A stretch of 64,000 bases of DNA from Limnohabitans sp. T6-20. Its GTDB lineage: Bacteria > Pseudomonadota > Gammaproteobacteria > Burkholderiales > Burkholderiaceae_C. Location: NCBI RefSeq assembly GCF_003063505.1, contig NZ_NERW01000002.1, positions 62,001-126,000 of the forward strand, read 5' to 3'. Both the position numbers and the translations under genes were made by a program. Position 1 is the first letter of the stretch. Each line of letters starts with the position of its first letter. Below are positions 37,504 to 48,243 of the stretch, in pieces. The notes beneath the pieces are model-generated. The model saw nothing but the letters and a program-made list of their open reading frames with translations, did no database searches and was not told the DNA's origin.

Positions 37504-38172
37504 TCAAGCATGGCCCAGCATGCCTCGTTTCTCAATAAATGCGATCACTTCTGCCAAACCATCGAGCGTTTTGAGGTTGGTCATCACCCAGGGACGGGTT
37601 TCGGGGTTGGGGCGCATGCGGTCGGTGTCGGCGCGCATCACGTTCAGGTCGGCACCCACATGGGGGGCCAAATCGGTCTTGTTGATCACAAACAAATCGC
37701 TTTTGGTGATGCCGGGGCCGCCTTTGCGCGGGATTTTTTCACCTGCGGCTACATCGATCACATAAATCGTTAGGTCACTCAATTCGGGGCTGAAGGTGGC
37801 GGCCAGGTTGTCGCCGCCGCTTTCGATGAAAACCACATCGGCGTTCGGAAACTTCTCCAACATGCGGTCAATGGCTTCGAGGTTGATGGAGGCGTCTTCG
37901 CGGATGGCGGTGTGTGGGCAGCCGCCGGTTTCAACACCCATGATGCGGTCCGCTGGCAGCGCACCGCTCACGGTGAGCAGGCGCTGGTCTTCTTTGGTGT
38001 AGATGTCGTTGGTGATGGCGATCAGGTCCCAGCGCTCGCGCATGTTTTTACACAGCATCTCGAGCAGCGTGGTTTTGCCGGAGCCTACAGGCCCGCCGAT
38101 GCCCACGCGCAGGGGTGGTAGTTTTTTGCTGCGGTTGGGGATGTGGTGCAGTGCGGAAAAAGATGTGCTCAT
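37504..38172 (-). CDS. ureG: Urease accessory GTPase UreG
   Basis: UreG is the GTPase that passes Ni2+ to the urease apo-complex. The 222-residue protein has the P-loop [12 protein letters not shown], the metal-binding CPH motif ([18 protein letters not shown]), [17 protein letters not shown] and the G4 NKTD. It begins at 38172, overlapping the ureF stop by 4 bp. It is the last gene of the ureA-x-B-C-E-F-G operon. Confidence 0.98.
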   Translation of the reverse strand: MSTSFSALHHIPNRSKKLPPLRVGIGGPVGSGKTTLLEMLCKNMRERWDLIAITNDIYTKEDQRLLTVSGALPADRIMGVETGGCPHTAIREDASINLEAIDRMLEKFPNADVVFIESGGDNLAATFSPELSDLTIYVIDVAAGEKIPRKGGPGITKSDLFVINKTDLAPHVGADLNVMRADTDRMRPNPETRPWVMTNLKTLDGLAEVIAFIEKRGMLGHA

Positions 38173-38858
38173 GATCGGAAGATTCGGGAGTATTGGGTTT
38201 CGTGGCGGGACGACAAGATGGCCAGCATGGGGTTGAAGGCTTGTCGGTCTTCGTCGTTCAAGTGCAGGGCGGTTTGCACTGCCTGTGGGATTTCTCGTGC
38301 CAGCCGTGCCAACATGCGCTGGCCTGCGCTTTGGCCCAAGGGCACGGCCTTGAGCGCAGCTTGGGTCATGTTTTCGGCCCAGCCAAAGGCACAGGCTTGC
38401 AGGGCTTGGTCCAGCGGGGCTTGCGCAAGAGACAAAGCCAGCGCCATGGTCAGCGGGTAAGTCGGGGGCAGTTGGGCGCAGCATTGCAGCTGTACGTCGC
38501 TGGCTTGCTGCAAATTGCGCAGCCAGTCGAGCAGCGAGCGGCCCATCTGCTCCGCTTGCAAGCGCATTTCGGCGGTTTCGCGGGTGGCCATGACCCAGTC
38601 GTTCAGCGCTTGCAGGCGCTGGGTGTCCATAACTTGCCAGGCGGGAATGGCTTGCGCCAGCACCGCCATGTCACAGCGGGACTGCGTCAGGTGCAGCTGG
38701 TCCACTACCCAGTCGGTGGCACTTTGCTCGTTGTGCACCAAGCCTTGCTCGATAGCGGCCTCCAGTCCTTCGGAATACGAGAAGCCACCGATCGGGAGCG
38801 CAGGCGATGCGAGCCAGATCAGTTGCAGCAGGCCAGACGGCGCGGTGTCAGTGCTCAT
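38169..38858 (-). CDS. ureF: Urease accessory protein UreF
   Basis: UreF is an all-helical scaffold that forms the UreD-UreF-UreG complex around apo-urease. The 229-residue protein contains the N-terminal signature [18 protein letters not shown] and the [18 protein letters not shown] helix. ATG 38858 gives the conserved N-terminus and overlaps the ureE end by 11 bp. All parts expected for activity look intact. Confidence 0.96.
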   Translation of the reverse strand: MSTDTAPSGLLQLIWLASPALPIGGFSYSEGLEAAIEQGLVHNEQSATDWVVDQLHLTQSRCDMAVLAQAIPAWQVMDTQRLQALNDWVMATRETAEMRLQAEQMGRSLLDWLRNLQQASDVQLQCCAQLPPTYPLTMALALSLAQAPLDQALQACAFGWAENMTQAALKAVPLGQSAGQRMLARLAREIPQAVQTALHLNDEDRQAFNPMLAILSSRHETQYSRIFRS

Positions 38859-39539
38859 GGTTACAGCCAGGGCCGTGTACATGGGGTTCAGCAGGGGCTG
38901 AGCTGATTGGGATGGCGGCGATGCGTTTGCCCGCCACCGGCGTGGCTGCCGGGGCCGCATGTTCGTGCTGGCAGTCGGGGCCGTGCACATGCTGCGTGGT
39001 GTTGGCGGCGTGTTCATGGCCCGCATGCGCATGGCTGTGCCCGTGATCGTGGTTGTGCCCATGTGCGTGTCCAGCATGTCCACCGTGGTCGCCATAGGCA
39101 CCGCTTTCAGGCTCGAAGGGCTCAGACACCTCCACCACGGTCATGTGCATGGCGCGCAGCATGTCGGCCAGCACATGGTCGGGTTCGATCTTCAGGTGAT
39201 CGGGTTGGAGCTCAATCGGCACATGGCGGTTGCCCAGGTGGTAGGCGGCGCGGGTCAGGTCAAAGGGCGATCCGTGCTCTGTGCAGGCTGTGATGCGCAG
39301 CACCGCTTGCGGCGCGGCCTCCACGCGAATGAGCGAGCCGTCTTCGGCCACCAGCACATCGCCGCCACGCACCACGGTGCCACGCGGCAAGAACACCCCC
39401 AGGGCCCGCCCCTGGCTGTCGGTGGCGTCAAAGCGGCTTTTCTGACGAACGTCCCAATCCAGGGCGATGGTGCTGGCGCGTTGTACCAGCACCCGGGCGA
39501 GGCCGCGCCCTTGCGGCATGAGTTTGGAGCAGAGGATCA

Positions 39540-39540
<1 letters not shown>
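38848..39540 (-). CDS. ureE: Urease accessory nickel metallochaperone UreE with long His-rich tail
   Basis: UreE binds and supplies Ni2+ during urease maturation. The protein has about 230 residues. Residues ~1-75 form the peptide-binding domain, and the metal domain contains [12 protein letters not shown] and [15 protein letters not shown]. From about residue 150 to the end there is a long His/Gly/Asp-rich tail ([20 protein letters not shown] and further HVHGPDC and HVHGPGC repeats). This is much longer than the ~15-residue tail of Klebsiella UreE. The ATG at 39540 shares one base with the ureC stop (TGATG). Confidence 0.96.
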
Positions 39541-41282
<1,742 letters not shown>

Positions 41283-41283
41283 G

Positions 41284-41622
41284 TCAGTCTGCTTTCTGTG
41301 CGTTGTCGTTGGCAGCATCGAGTGCGCCTTGGGTTAAGCCCCGAAAGCCGTAAACCACCCGGTCGCCTGCGTAGTCCACCAGCTCCACTGTGCGTTGCTG
41401 GCCGGGCTCAAAGCGCACGGCCGTGCCTGAAGCAATGTTCAAACGCATGCCACGCGCGGCAGCGCGGTCAAAGCTCAGGCCGCCATTGGTTTCTGCAAAG
41501 TGGTAATGCGAGCCCACTTGAATGGGGCGGTCGCTGGCGTTTTGCACCACCAATGTGCAGGTTCGGCGGCCCACATTCAGAGCATGGTGCCCGGGGTCAA
41601 TCAAAAGTTCACCAGGGGTCAT
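41284..41622 (-). CDS. ureB: Urease beta subunit
   Basis: The 112-residue protein begins [20 protein letters not shown] and contains the conserved [11 protein letters not shown] and [17 protein letters not shown] motifs. It is the small structural subunit between UreA and UreC in the trimer. It ends 1 bp before ureC and starts 7 bp after the small exported-peptide gene that separates it from ureA. Confidence 0.97.
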   Translation of the reverse strand: MTPGELLIDPGHHALNVGRRTCTLVVQNASDRPIQVGSHYHFAETNGGLSFDRAAARGMRLNIASGTAVRFEPGQQRTVELVDYAGDRVVYGFRGLTQGALDAANDNAQKAD

Positions 41623-41629
41623 GCTGGCC

Positions 41630-41800
41630 TCACTTTTTGCCGAAGTAAACAGCCAAAGCCACCAACGCAGCCGCAACCACAAAACCCAGCGCATCGGTGG
41701 CGTGCCAGTGGGTGCCGCCGAGCCCGTGGCCTTCATGGGCCCAGACGACGTTGCCCAATGTGCTCAGGCTCAGGCAAAGCGGTAAAGCAAATTTTTTCAT
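41630..41800 (-). CDS. Small exported or membrane peptide inside the urease operon
   Basis: The 56-residue product starts [21 protein letters not shown], a signal-peptide-like segment. A His-rich patch [18 protein letters not shown] and a C-terminal hydrophobic helix ([17 protein letters not shown]) follow. It lies between ureA and ureB with 7-16 bp gaps and the same polarity. I cannot name it. The His patch just outside a membrane helix suggests nickel or metal handling, like a cut-down HupE/UreJ-type protein, but this is inference. The start at 41800 puts the signal at the N-terminus. Confidence 0.65.
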   Translation of the reverse strand: MKKFALPLCLSLSTLGNVVWAHEGHGLGGTHWHATDALGFVVAAALVALAVYFGKK

Positions 41801-41816
41801 GATCGTTTCCTTCGGT

Positions 41817-42119
41817 TCAAACAATGGGTTGGTGCACGGTCACCAATTTGGTGCCGTCGGGAAAAGTCGCTTCGACTTGAATGTCGGGGATCATCTCGGC
41901 AATGCCATCCATCACATCGGCACGGGTCAAAACTGTGCGGCCTTCGCTCATGAGTTGAGCCACTGTCTTCCCATCCCGTGCGCCTTCCATGACTGCAGCG
42001 CTGATCAGCGCGATGGCTTCGGGGTAGTTGAGTTTCAGGCCACGGGCCTTGCGGCGCTCGGCCAAAAGGCCAGCTGTGAAGATCAGCAGCTTGTCTTTTT
42101 CACGGGGAGTAAGTTCCAT
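41817..42119 (-). CDS. ureA: Urease gamma subunit
   Basis: The 100-residue protein begins [20 protein letters not shown] and contains [20 protein letters not shown] and the C-terminal [18 protein letters not shown], all standard for UreA. It is first of the urease operon. A sigma-54-type promoter match lies ~46-61 bp upstream of its ATG, implying nitrogen-regulated expression. Confidence 0.98.
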   Translation of the reverse strand: MELTPREKDKLLIFTAGLLAERRKARGLKLNYPEAIALISAAVMEGARDGKTVAQLMSEGRTVLTRADVMDGIAEMIPDIQVEATFPDGTKLVTVHQPIV

Positions 42120-42164
42120 TTTGGTGCGCTCTGAATGAGTTGGTGCATTGAATGGTGTGAATCA

Positions 42165-42180
42165 AGCAAAGAGCGTGCCC
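42165..42180 (-). promoter_or_regulatory. Candidate sigma-54 promoter for the urease operon
   Basis: On the minus strand the sequence reads GGGCACGCTCTTTGCT, matching the -24/-12 consensus TGGCACG-N4-TTGCW at all but the first base. The -12 GC lies 47-48 bp upstream of the ureA ATG, giving a leader of about 35 nt. It is oriented away from the urtA promoter across a shared regulatory gap. Activator (NtrC) sites are not resolved by eye. Confidence 0.7.
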
Positions 42181-42252
42181 TTTTATAGAGGCCTTGTTTT
42201 CTTCTGGGGGAAACACACGCCAATGGGGTGTCTGCCGCGTAGGTGTTTGAAG

Positions 42253-42269
42253 CTGGCACGGCGTTTGCA
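42253..42269 (+). promoter_or_regulatory. Candidate sigma-54 promoter for urtA
   Basis: CTGGCACGGCGTTTGCA is a perfect match to the sigma-54 -24/-12 consensus (YTGGCACG-N4-TTGCW). The -12 GC is ~71 bp before the urtA ATG, leaving a ~60-nt leader. Sigma-54 control through NtrC is well known for urea uptake in related bacteria. Confidence 0.82.
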
Positions 42270-42339
42270 ATGAGTGACTCAGCGTTGCAAGCGCTCCGCT
42301 TTTTTGTTGAACAACTTACTTCCTGATTGGAGTGATCAC

Positions 42340-43614
42340 ATGATGAACCGTCGTGGCAATCTCAAAGCCCTCGCTACAGCCGCAGCCTTGGTCGCAGGCA
42401 GCTTGACTATCTCGGTGCAAGCCTTAGCCGCTGACACCATCAAGGTGGGCGTGCTGCACAGCTTGTCTGGCACCATGGCCATTTCTGAGACCGTGTTGAA
42501 AGACACCGTGCTCATGGCCATCGACGAAATCAACGCCAAGGGTGGCGTACTCGGCAAAAAGCTCGAGCCCGTGATCGTGGACCCTGCATCGAACTGGCCC
42601 CTGTTCGCTGAAAAAACCAAGCAGCTGCTCGGTCAAGACAAAGTCTCCGTGATTTTCGGTTGCTGGACTTCCGTGTCACGCAAATCGGTGTTGCCGGTTG
42701 TGGAAGAAATGAACGGCTTGCTGTTCTACCCCGTGCAATACGAAGGTGAAGAGCTGTCGAAAAACGTGTTCTACACGGGCGCTGCACCCAACCAGCAAGC
42801 GATCCCTGCTGTGGATTATTTGATGAGCAAAGAAGGTGGCGCGGCCAAGCGCTGGGTTTTGCTCGGCACCGACTATGTGTACCCCCGCACCACCAACAAA
42901 ATCTTGCGCGCTTACCTGAAAAGCAAAGGCGTGAAAGAGTCTGACATCGATGAGAAGTACACACCGTTTGGTCACTCAGATTACCAAACCATCGTGGCTG
43001 ACGTGAAGAAATTCTCTGCCGGTGGCAAAACTGCTGTGGTGTCCACCATCAACGGTGACTCCAACGTGCCTTTCTACAAAGAACTGGGCAACGCTGGCTT
43101 GAAAGCCAAAGACGTTCCCGTTGTGGCCTTCTCGGTGGGTGAGGAAGAGCTGCGCGGTGTGGACACCAAGCCTTTGGTCGGTCACCTGGCGGCATGGAAC
43201 TACTTCATGTCGATCAAGAACCCCGCCAACGATGAGTTCGTCAAGAAGTGGTCGGCTTATGCCAAGGCCAAGGGCATTGCCGGTCACAAAGACAAGCCTT
43301 TGACCAATGATCCGATGGAAGCCACTTACATCGGCATCAACATGTGGAAGCAAGCGGTTGAAAAAGCCAAGTCCACTGAAACCGACAAAGTGATTGCTGC
43401 CATGGCAGGTCAAACCTTCAAGGCACCAAGCGGCATCACCAGCAAGATGGATGAGAAAAATCACCACCTGCACAAGTCGGTGTTCATCGGTGAAATCAAG
43501 GCCGATGGCCAGTTCAACGTGGTCTGGAAAACACCTGGTCCCGTCAAAGCCAAGCCATGGAGCCCTTACATCCCTGGCAACGACGTCAAGCCTGACGAGC
43601 CTGCCAAGAAGTAA
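42340..43614 (+). CDS. urtA: Urea ABC transporter substrate-binding protein UrtA
   Basis: The 424-residue precursor has a signal peptide (ATAAALVAGSLTISVQALAA). The mature part is a family-4 (Leu/Ile/Val-like) binding protein with the UrtA wording GVLHSLSGTMAISETVLKDT, FGCWTSVSRKSVLPVVEEMN and LLFYPVQYEGEE. It captures urea in the periplasm. It is first in urtABCDE, divergent from the urease operon. A terminator after it probably raises binding-protein levels relative to the membrane components. Confidence 0.97.
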   Translation: MMNRRGNLKALATAAALVAGSLTISVQALAADTIKVGVLHSLSGTMAISETVLKDTVLMAIDEINAKGGVLGKKLEPVIVDPASNWPLFAEKTKQLLGQDKVSVIFGCWTSVSRKSVLPVVEEMNGLLFYPVQYEGEELSKNVFYTGAAPNQQAIPAVDYLMSKEGGAAKRWVLLGTDYVYPRTTNKILRAYLKSKGVKESDIDEKYTPFGHSDYQTIVADVKKFSAGGKTAVVSTINGDSNVPFYKELGNAGLKAKDVPVVAFSVGEEELRGVDTKPLVGHLAAWNYFMSIKNPANDEFVKKWSAYAKAKGIAGHKDKPLTNDPMEATYIGINMWKQAVEKAKSTETDKVIAAMAGQTFKAPSGITSKMDEKNHHLHKSVFIGEIKADGQFNVVWKTPGPVKAKPWSPYIPGNDVKPDEPAKK

Positions 43615-43633
43615 TCGGTTTTGAGCGTCCAAG

Positions 43634-43664
43634 AAAAAGGGAGGGCGCAGTCCCTCCCTTTTTT
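43634..43664 (+). terminator. Terminator or attenuator between urtA and urtB
   Basis: A 12-bp stem (AAAAAGGGAGGG / CCCTCCCTTTTT) with a 6-nt loop is followed by further T residues, 19 bp after the urtA stop. Partial termination here fits the need for excess binding protein. Confidence 0.88.
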
Positions 43665-43790
43665 GTGATGTCTGAACAGGACTGAGCGATGAACGGCCAG
43701 ATATGTGCGGCGTTATCCGTGAAGACCCATCTGGCTGAGTGACAGGCGTTGAACCGAAGACGCAGAACGCGGTTCTGTGGAGTAAAAAGA

Positions 43791-45374
43791 ATGAAGCTGA
43801 CAATTAAATGGTGGCTGTTGTTGTGTTGGGGCGTATTCGGCATGCATGCTGCGCACGCACTCACACAGCAGGAAGCCTTGGGCATCGCCATCGGTGAAAG
43901 CGACGCTCGTGTTGAGGCACTCTCCAAAGCCTTGACCCAAGGGGATGAAAAAACAGCAGCCTATCTGCAGGCGCTGGCCGACGATGTGGTCAAGATCGCC
44001 AAAGACCAAGTGCTGGTGGTGCGTGACGGTCAAGGCCTGGACCCTGTCACAGGGCAAGTGGTGGCGGTGCCCCAGGACGCCGAAGATGTGATGCTGAACA
44101 ACCGCCTGCGTGGTGAGATCGACACGGCCCTCGCAGCCTTGAAGTTGTTCAGTCCGGATGTGAAGGTGCGCAGGCAAGCGGCCTTGTTGCTGCTCAAAGA
44201 ACCTGATGCCAGCCGCAGGCCCTTGCTCGACAAAGCCTTGGCGGCCGAAAAAGATACCACTGTGCAAAGCCTGGTGCGCGAGGCCCGCGCAGCAGCGTTG
44301 CTGACCAGCGATGCCGCGAATGACCGCTTGCTGGCCGCCCGCGAACTGGCGGGCAGCAAACAACCCGAAACGCTCTTGTTGCTCAACCAGCGGCTGGCTG
44401 ACGAGCAAGAGCCTTCGGTTAAAAAACAAATTCAAACTTCCTTGGCCGCTGTACAAGAAAGCTTGCGTTGGGGCGAGCGCTTGGGCGCGCTGTTCACGGG
44501 TGCCAGTCTGGGCTCTATCTTGTTGTTGGTGGCACTGGGTCTGGCCATCACCTATGGCTTGATGGGTGTGATCAACATGGCGCATGGCGAGTTGATGATG
44601 ATCGGTGCTTACGCCACCTATGTGGTGCAAGCCTTGTTCCGCCATTACCTGCCCGGCGCGTTTGACGCTTATTTGGCCGTGGCGATTCCGGTCGCTTTCA
44701 TCACGTCGGCCCTGGTGGGCGCGGTGATGGAGCGAACCGTGCTCAAGCACTTGTATGGCCGTCCTCTGGAAACCCTGCTGGCCACTTGGGGCATCAGTCT
44801 GGTGCTGATGCAAGGTGTGCGCAGCTTGTTTGGTGCACAAAACGTGGGTGTGGAAAACCCCTCTTGGATGAGTGGCTCGTTGCAGCTACTGCCGAATTTG
44901 CAATTGCCCTGGAACCGTGTGCTGATAATTGTCTTTGCTGCTGCCGTGCTGATGGGCATGGCCCTGTTGATTGGCAAGACGCGACTGGGCCTGTTTGTGC
45001 GCGGCGTCACACAAAACCGCCCCATGGCTTCTTGCATGGGGGTCAACACCGCCCGCATAGACACTTACGCTTTTGCGCTGGGCTCGGGCATCGCCGGTCT
45101 GGCCGGATGTGCCTTGAGTCAGGTGGGCAACGTCGGCCCTGACTTGGGCCAGAGCTACATCGTGGACTCGTTCATGGTGGTGGTGCTGGGCGGTGTGGGC
45201 CAGCTGGCGGGCACCGTGTATGCCGCGTTGGGCCTGGGCCTGGTCAACAAGTTGCTCGAAGGCTGGACCGGCGCTGTGCTGGCCAAGATCTGCGTGCTGG
45301 TGTTCATCATCATCTTCATCCAGAAGCGGCCTCAAGGCATCTTCGCGATGAAGGGTCGCAGCGCCGAAGTGTGA
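43791..45374 (+). CDS. urtB: Urea ABC transporter permease UrtB
   Basis: The 527-residue protein has a signal-like N-terminus and then an extracytoplasmic helical domain of ~210 residues (rich in Ala/Leu/Lys/Asp, residues ~25-235). The LivH-type membrane domain follows (ASLGSILLLVALGLAITYGL, VINMAHGELMMIGAYATY). The long N-terminal extension is characteristic of UrtB compared with LivH. Its stop overlaps a GTG just before urtC. Confidence 0.95.
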   Translation: MKLTIKWWLLLCWGVFGMHAAHALTQQEALGIAIGESDARVEALSKALTQGDEKTAAYLQALADDVVKIAKDQVLVVRDGQGLDPVTGQVVAVPQDAEDVMLNNRLRGEIDTALAALKLFSPDVKVRRQAALLLLKEPDASRRPLLDKALAAEKDTTVQSLVREARAAALLTSDAANDRLLAARELAGSKQPETLLLLNQRLADEQEPSVKKQIQTSLAAVQESLRWGERLGALFTGASLGSILLLVALGLAITYGLMGVINMAHGELMMIGAYATYVVQALFRHYLPGAFDAYLAVAIPVAFITSALVGAVMERTVLKHLYGRPLETLLATWGISLVLMQGVRSLFGAQNVGVENPSWMSGSLQLLPNLQLPWNRVLIIVFAAAVLMGMALLIGKTRLGLFVRGVTQNRPMASCMGVNTARIDTYAFALGSGIAGLAGCALSQVGNVGPDLGQSYIVDSFMVVVLGGVGQLAGTVYAALGLGLVNKLLEGWTGAVLAKICVLVFIIIFIQKRPQGIFAMKGRSAEV

Positions 45375-45376
45375 AT

Positions 45377-46501
45377 ATGGACATGACCATGACAACTTTC
45401 AAACTCCCTCAAGCCGCGCCCTTGCTGACGCGCAAAGCCTGGTCGGTGTTCTTGCTGGCGCTGATCATCGTCGGTGTTGTGGCACCGGTGTTCAACCTGT
45501 TGGTGCCTGTGGGCAGCGCCCTTCACTTGAGCGACTACGCCATTGCTTTGATTGGCAAGATCATGTGCTACGCCATCTGTGCGTTGGCCATGGACCTGAT
45601 CTGGGGCTACACCGGCATCCTGTCGCTGGGCCATGGCTTGTTCTTTGCCTTGGGCGGCTACGTGATGGGCATGTACCTCATGCGCCAGATCGGCCAGGAC
45701 GGCAATTACAAAAGCGACTTGCCCGACTTCATGGTTTTTCTGGACTGGAAGGAACTGCCTTGGCACTGGATGTTGTCGGACAGCTTCATCGCTACCCTGT
45801 GTCTGGTCGTGCTGGCACCGGGCTTGATTGCCTTCGTGTTCGGTTACTTCGCGTTCCGCTCGCGCATCAAAGGGGTGTATTTCTCCATCATCACCCAGGC
45901 CATGACCTATGCGGCCATGCTCCTGTTCTTCCGCAACGAAACCGGCTTTGGCGGTAACAACGGCTTCACCGATTTCAAACGCATTCTGGACCTGCCGATT
46001 GCCACGCCCGGCATGCGCATGGTGCTGTTTGTCATCACTGGTGTCACGCTGCTGGGCTTTTATCTGTTCTCGCGCTGGCTGGTGGGCAGCAAGTACGGTC
46101 GCGTGTTGATGGCGATCCGCGATGCCGAGACGCGTGTGATGTTCTCGGGCTATTCGCCACTGCCTTACAAGCTGAGCATCTGGGTGATTTCTGCAGTGAT
46201 GTGCGGCATTGCCGGGGCCTTGTATGTGCCGCAAGTGGGCATCATCAATCCGGGTGAGATGAGCGCTGCCAACTCGATTGAAATTGCCGTGTGGGCCGCA
46301 GTCGGTGGTCGTGGCACGCTGATCGGTCCTATCGTGGGTGCTTTCCTGGTTAACGGGGCCAAGAGCTGGCTCACCGTGACCGCGCCGGAGTTTTGGTTGT
46401 ACTTTTTGGGGGCGCTGTTCATTGCGGTCACTTTATATCTGCCCCAGGGCGTGGTCGGTCTGATCACCAAACTCAAAAACAAGAAAGGCGGTGCCGCATG
46501 A
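45377..46501 (+). CDS. urtC: Urea ABC transporter permease UrtC
   Basis: The 374-residue LivM-type permease has about eight to ten helices and the conserved segment CYAICALAMDLIWGYTGILS followed by LGHGLFFALGGYVMGMYLMR. An EAA-like contact region (VLMAIRDAETRVMFSGYSP) and the GGRGTLIGPIVGAF loop also mark it. ATG 45377 is chosen; a GTG at 45371 overlapping the urtB stop is an alternative. Its stop overlaps urtD by 4 bp. Confidence 0.95.
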   Translation: MDMTMTTFKLPQAAPLLTRKAWSVFLLALIIVGVVAPVFNLLVPVGSALHLSDYAIALIGKIMCYAICALAMDLIWGYTGILSLGHGLFFALGGYVMGMYLMRQIGQDGNYKSDLPDFMVFLDWKELPWHWMLSDSFIATLCLVVLAPGLIAFVFGYFAFRSRIKGVYFSIITQAMTYAAMLLFFRNETGFGGNNGFTDFKRILDLPIATPGMRMVLFVITGVTLLGFYLFSRWLVGSKYGRVLMAIRDAETRVMFSGYSPLPYKLSIWVISAVMCGIAGALYVPQVGIINPGEMSAANSIEIAVWAAVGGRGTLIGPIVGAFLVNGAKSWLTVTAPEFWLYFLGALFIAVTLYLPQGVVGLITKLKNKKGGAA

Positions 46502-47373
46502 CGCCCGACCTGCTGAAAAAAGGCGCGGAGCGCGTTGCGCGCTCAGCCCAGCAACGTGTGGAATCGACAGAATCTGGTGGTCGAAACGCAGGCTATGGCC
46601 GTGTGGTGCAAGACGCCAACGAGGTCGATGTGACCCATGGCCGCATCCTGTACCTCGAAGACGTGAGCGTGAGCTTTGACGGCTTCAAGGCCATCAACAA
46701 GCTGTCGCTTGACATTGCGCCCGGTGAGCTGCGTTGCATCATCGGCCCCAATGGCGCGGGCAAGACCACGATGATGGACATCATCACCGGCAAGACCCGT
46801 CCTGATGAAGGCAGCGTGTTCTTCGGCAGCACCATCGATTTGCTGCGCTACAACGAACCCGAAATTGCCCAGTTGGGCATCGGTCGCAAGTTCCAGAAGC
46901 CCACGGTCTTTGAACACCTGAGCGTGTTTGAAAACCTCGAGCTCGCACTCAAGACCAACAAAGGCATCAAGGCTTCGATGTTCTTCAAGCTCGATTCGCG
47001 CCAAAGTGACCGCCTGGCCGAAGTGCTGCACACCATCCATTTGGCGGACAGCGTCAGCAAGCAGGGCGGTCTGCTCAGCCATGGTCAAAAGCAGTGGCTG
47101 GAAATTGGCATGTTGCTGATGCAAGACCCCAAGTTGCTGTTGCTCGATGAACCGGTTGCCGGTATGACCGACCACGAAACAGAACGCACCGCCGAGCTGT
47201 TTTTGACGCTCAAGGGCAAGCATTCGCTGATGGTGGTGGAGCATGACATGAGCTTCATCCGCACCATCTCGGACATCGTCACTGTGCTGTGCGATGGCTC
47301 GGTGCTGGCCCAGGGCACACTCGATCAGGTGCAAGCCGACGAGCGGGTGATTGAAGTTTATTTGGGGCGCTGA
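46498..47373 (+). CDS. urtD: Urea ABC transporter ATP-binding protein UrtD
   Basis: The 291-residue LivG-type ATPase has Walker A GPNGAGKTT, Q-loop GRKFQKPTVFEHLSV, signature region LSHGQKQWLEIGMLL and Walker B LLLLDEPVAGM. An N-terminal charged extension of about 45 residues precedes the ATPase core. The altered signature (LSHGQ) is normal for this LivG/UrtD family. It overlaps urtC by 4 bp, while a REP-like element separates it from urtE. Confidence 0.96.
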   Translation: MTPDLLKKGAERVARSAQQRVESTESGGRNAGYGRVVQDANEVDVTHGRILYLEDVSVSFDGFKAINKLSLDIAPGELRCIIGPNGAGKTTMMDIITGKTRPDEGSVFFGSTIDLLRYNEPEIAQLGIGRKFQKPTVFEHLSVFENLELALKTNKGIKASMFFKLDSRQSDRLAEVLHTIHLADSVSKQGGLLSHGQKQWLEIGMLLMQDPKLLLLDEPVAGMTDHETERTAELFLTLKGKHSLMVVEHDMSFIRTISDIVTVLCDGSVLAQGTLDQVQADERVIEVYLGR

Positions 47374-47390
47374 TGATACGGCGCACCATT

Positions 47391-47463
47391 GTGGGAGGCC
47401 GCCCCTGCGGCCGAATTTTTGAATTTCCACGGTACACATTCGCGAGCAGGGGCTCGCTCTCAC
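47391..47463. repeat. REP-like imperfect palindromic element between urtD and urtE
   Basis: Two 26-bp arms (47391-47416 and 47438-47463) in inverted orientation begin GTGGGAGGCCGCCCC and, on the other strand, GTGAGAGCGAGCCCC. Both end CGAAT. The layout and GTGRGAG core resemble bacterial REP/BIME elements. A second copy of the same family is at 60894-60958. It occupies most of the 120-bp gap that interrupts the otherwise overlapping urt operon. Confidence 0.75.
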
Positions 47464-47493
47464 AAGGTATCCGGCAGAACGGAAATTTCAAAG

Positions 47494-48198
47494 ATGCTTG
47501 AAGTACAAAAAATTCACCAGTATTACGGTGGCTCGCACATCTTGCGTGACGTGAGTCTTTCGGCCGAGCAAGGCCAAGTGACTGTGCTGCTGGGGCGCAA
47601 TGGTGTGGGCAAAACCACCTTGCTCAAATCGCTCATGGGTTTGGTACCTATCAAAAGCGGCAGTGTGTCCCTGGCGGCGCATGACATCACCCAGGCCAAA
47701 CCTTATGAGCGCGCCGCAGCGGGCATTGGCTATGTGCCGCAAGGCCGCGAGATATTTGCCCGCTTGACGGTCGAAGACAACCTGCTGATGGGACTGGCCA
47801 CGCAGCCCGGCGGCACACCGATCCCGCCTGAGCTGTTTGAGCTGTTCCCCGTGCTCAAGCAGATGCTGCACCGCCGAGGTGGTGACCTCTCAGGCGGCCA
47901 GCAACAGCAACTGGCCATTGCCCGAGCGCTTGCGGCCAAGCCGCGCTTGCTGATCCTGGACGAACCCACCGAGGGTATCCAGCCCAGCATCATCAAGGAC
48001 ATTGGTCGCGTGATTCGGCAACTGGCCGATGTGGGCCTGCAAGGCCAGCGCATGGCCGTGTTGCTGTGCGAGCAGTACTACGACTTTGCCGAAGAACTGG
48101 CTGACCAGTATTTGGTGATGGAGCGCGGTGAAGTGATTGCGCGTGGGCCGGGGAGCGAGATGAAGGAGAAGAACATCCAGCAGTTGGTGGCAATTTGA
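47494..48198 (+). CDS. urtE: Urea ABC transporter ATP-binding protein UrtE
   Basis: The 234-residue LivF-type ATPase has Walker A GRNGVGKTT, YVPQGREIFARLTVEDNLLM, signature LSGGQQQQL, Walker B LLILDEPTEGIQPSI and the UrtE-type H-loop region LLCEQYYDF. In the last, Glu-Gln replaces the usual His of other ATPases, as is normal in LivF relatives. It completes the urtABCDE set. ATG 47494 is the first before the conserved N-terminus. Confidence 0.96.
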   Translation: MLEVQKIHQYYGGSHILRDVSLSAEQGQVTVLLGRNGVGKTTLLKSLMGLVPIKSGSVSLAAHDITQAKPYERAAAGIGYVPQGREIFARLTVEDNLLMGLATQPGGTPIPPELFELFPVLKQMLHRRGGDLSGGQQQQLAIARALAAKPRLLILDEPTEGIQPSIIKDIGRVIRQLADVGLQGQRMAVLLCEQYYDFAEELADQYLVMERGEVIARGPGSEMKEKNIQQLVAI

Positions 48199-48243
48199 AC
48201 GGGTGCGATGGCACATCGCAAGCATCAACGCGGCACATTCACT

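Noticed and set aside
42120..42150. NtrC binding sites (two TGGTGC half-sites upstream of urtA)
   Set aside because: The two half-sites are in direct, not inverted, orientation, so they do not form the expected dyad; not reported as a feature.
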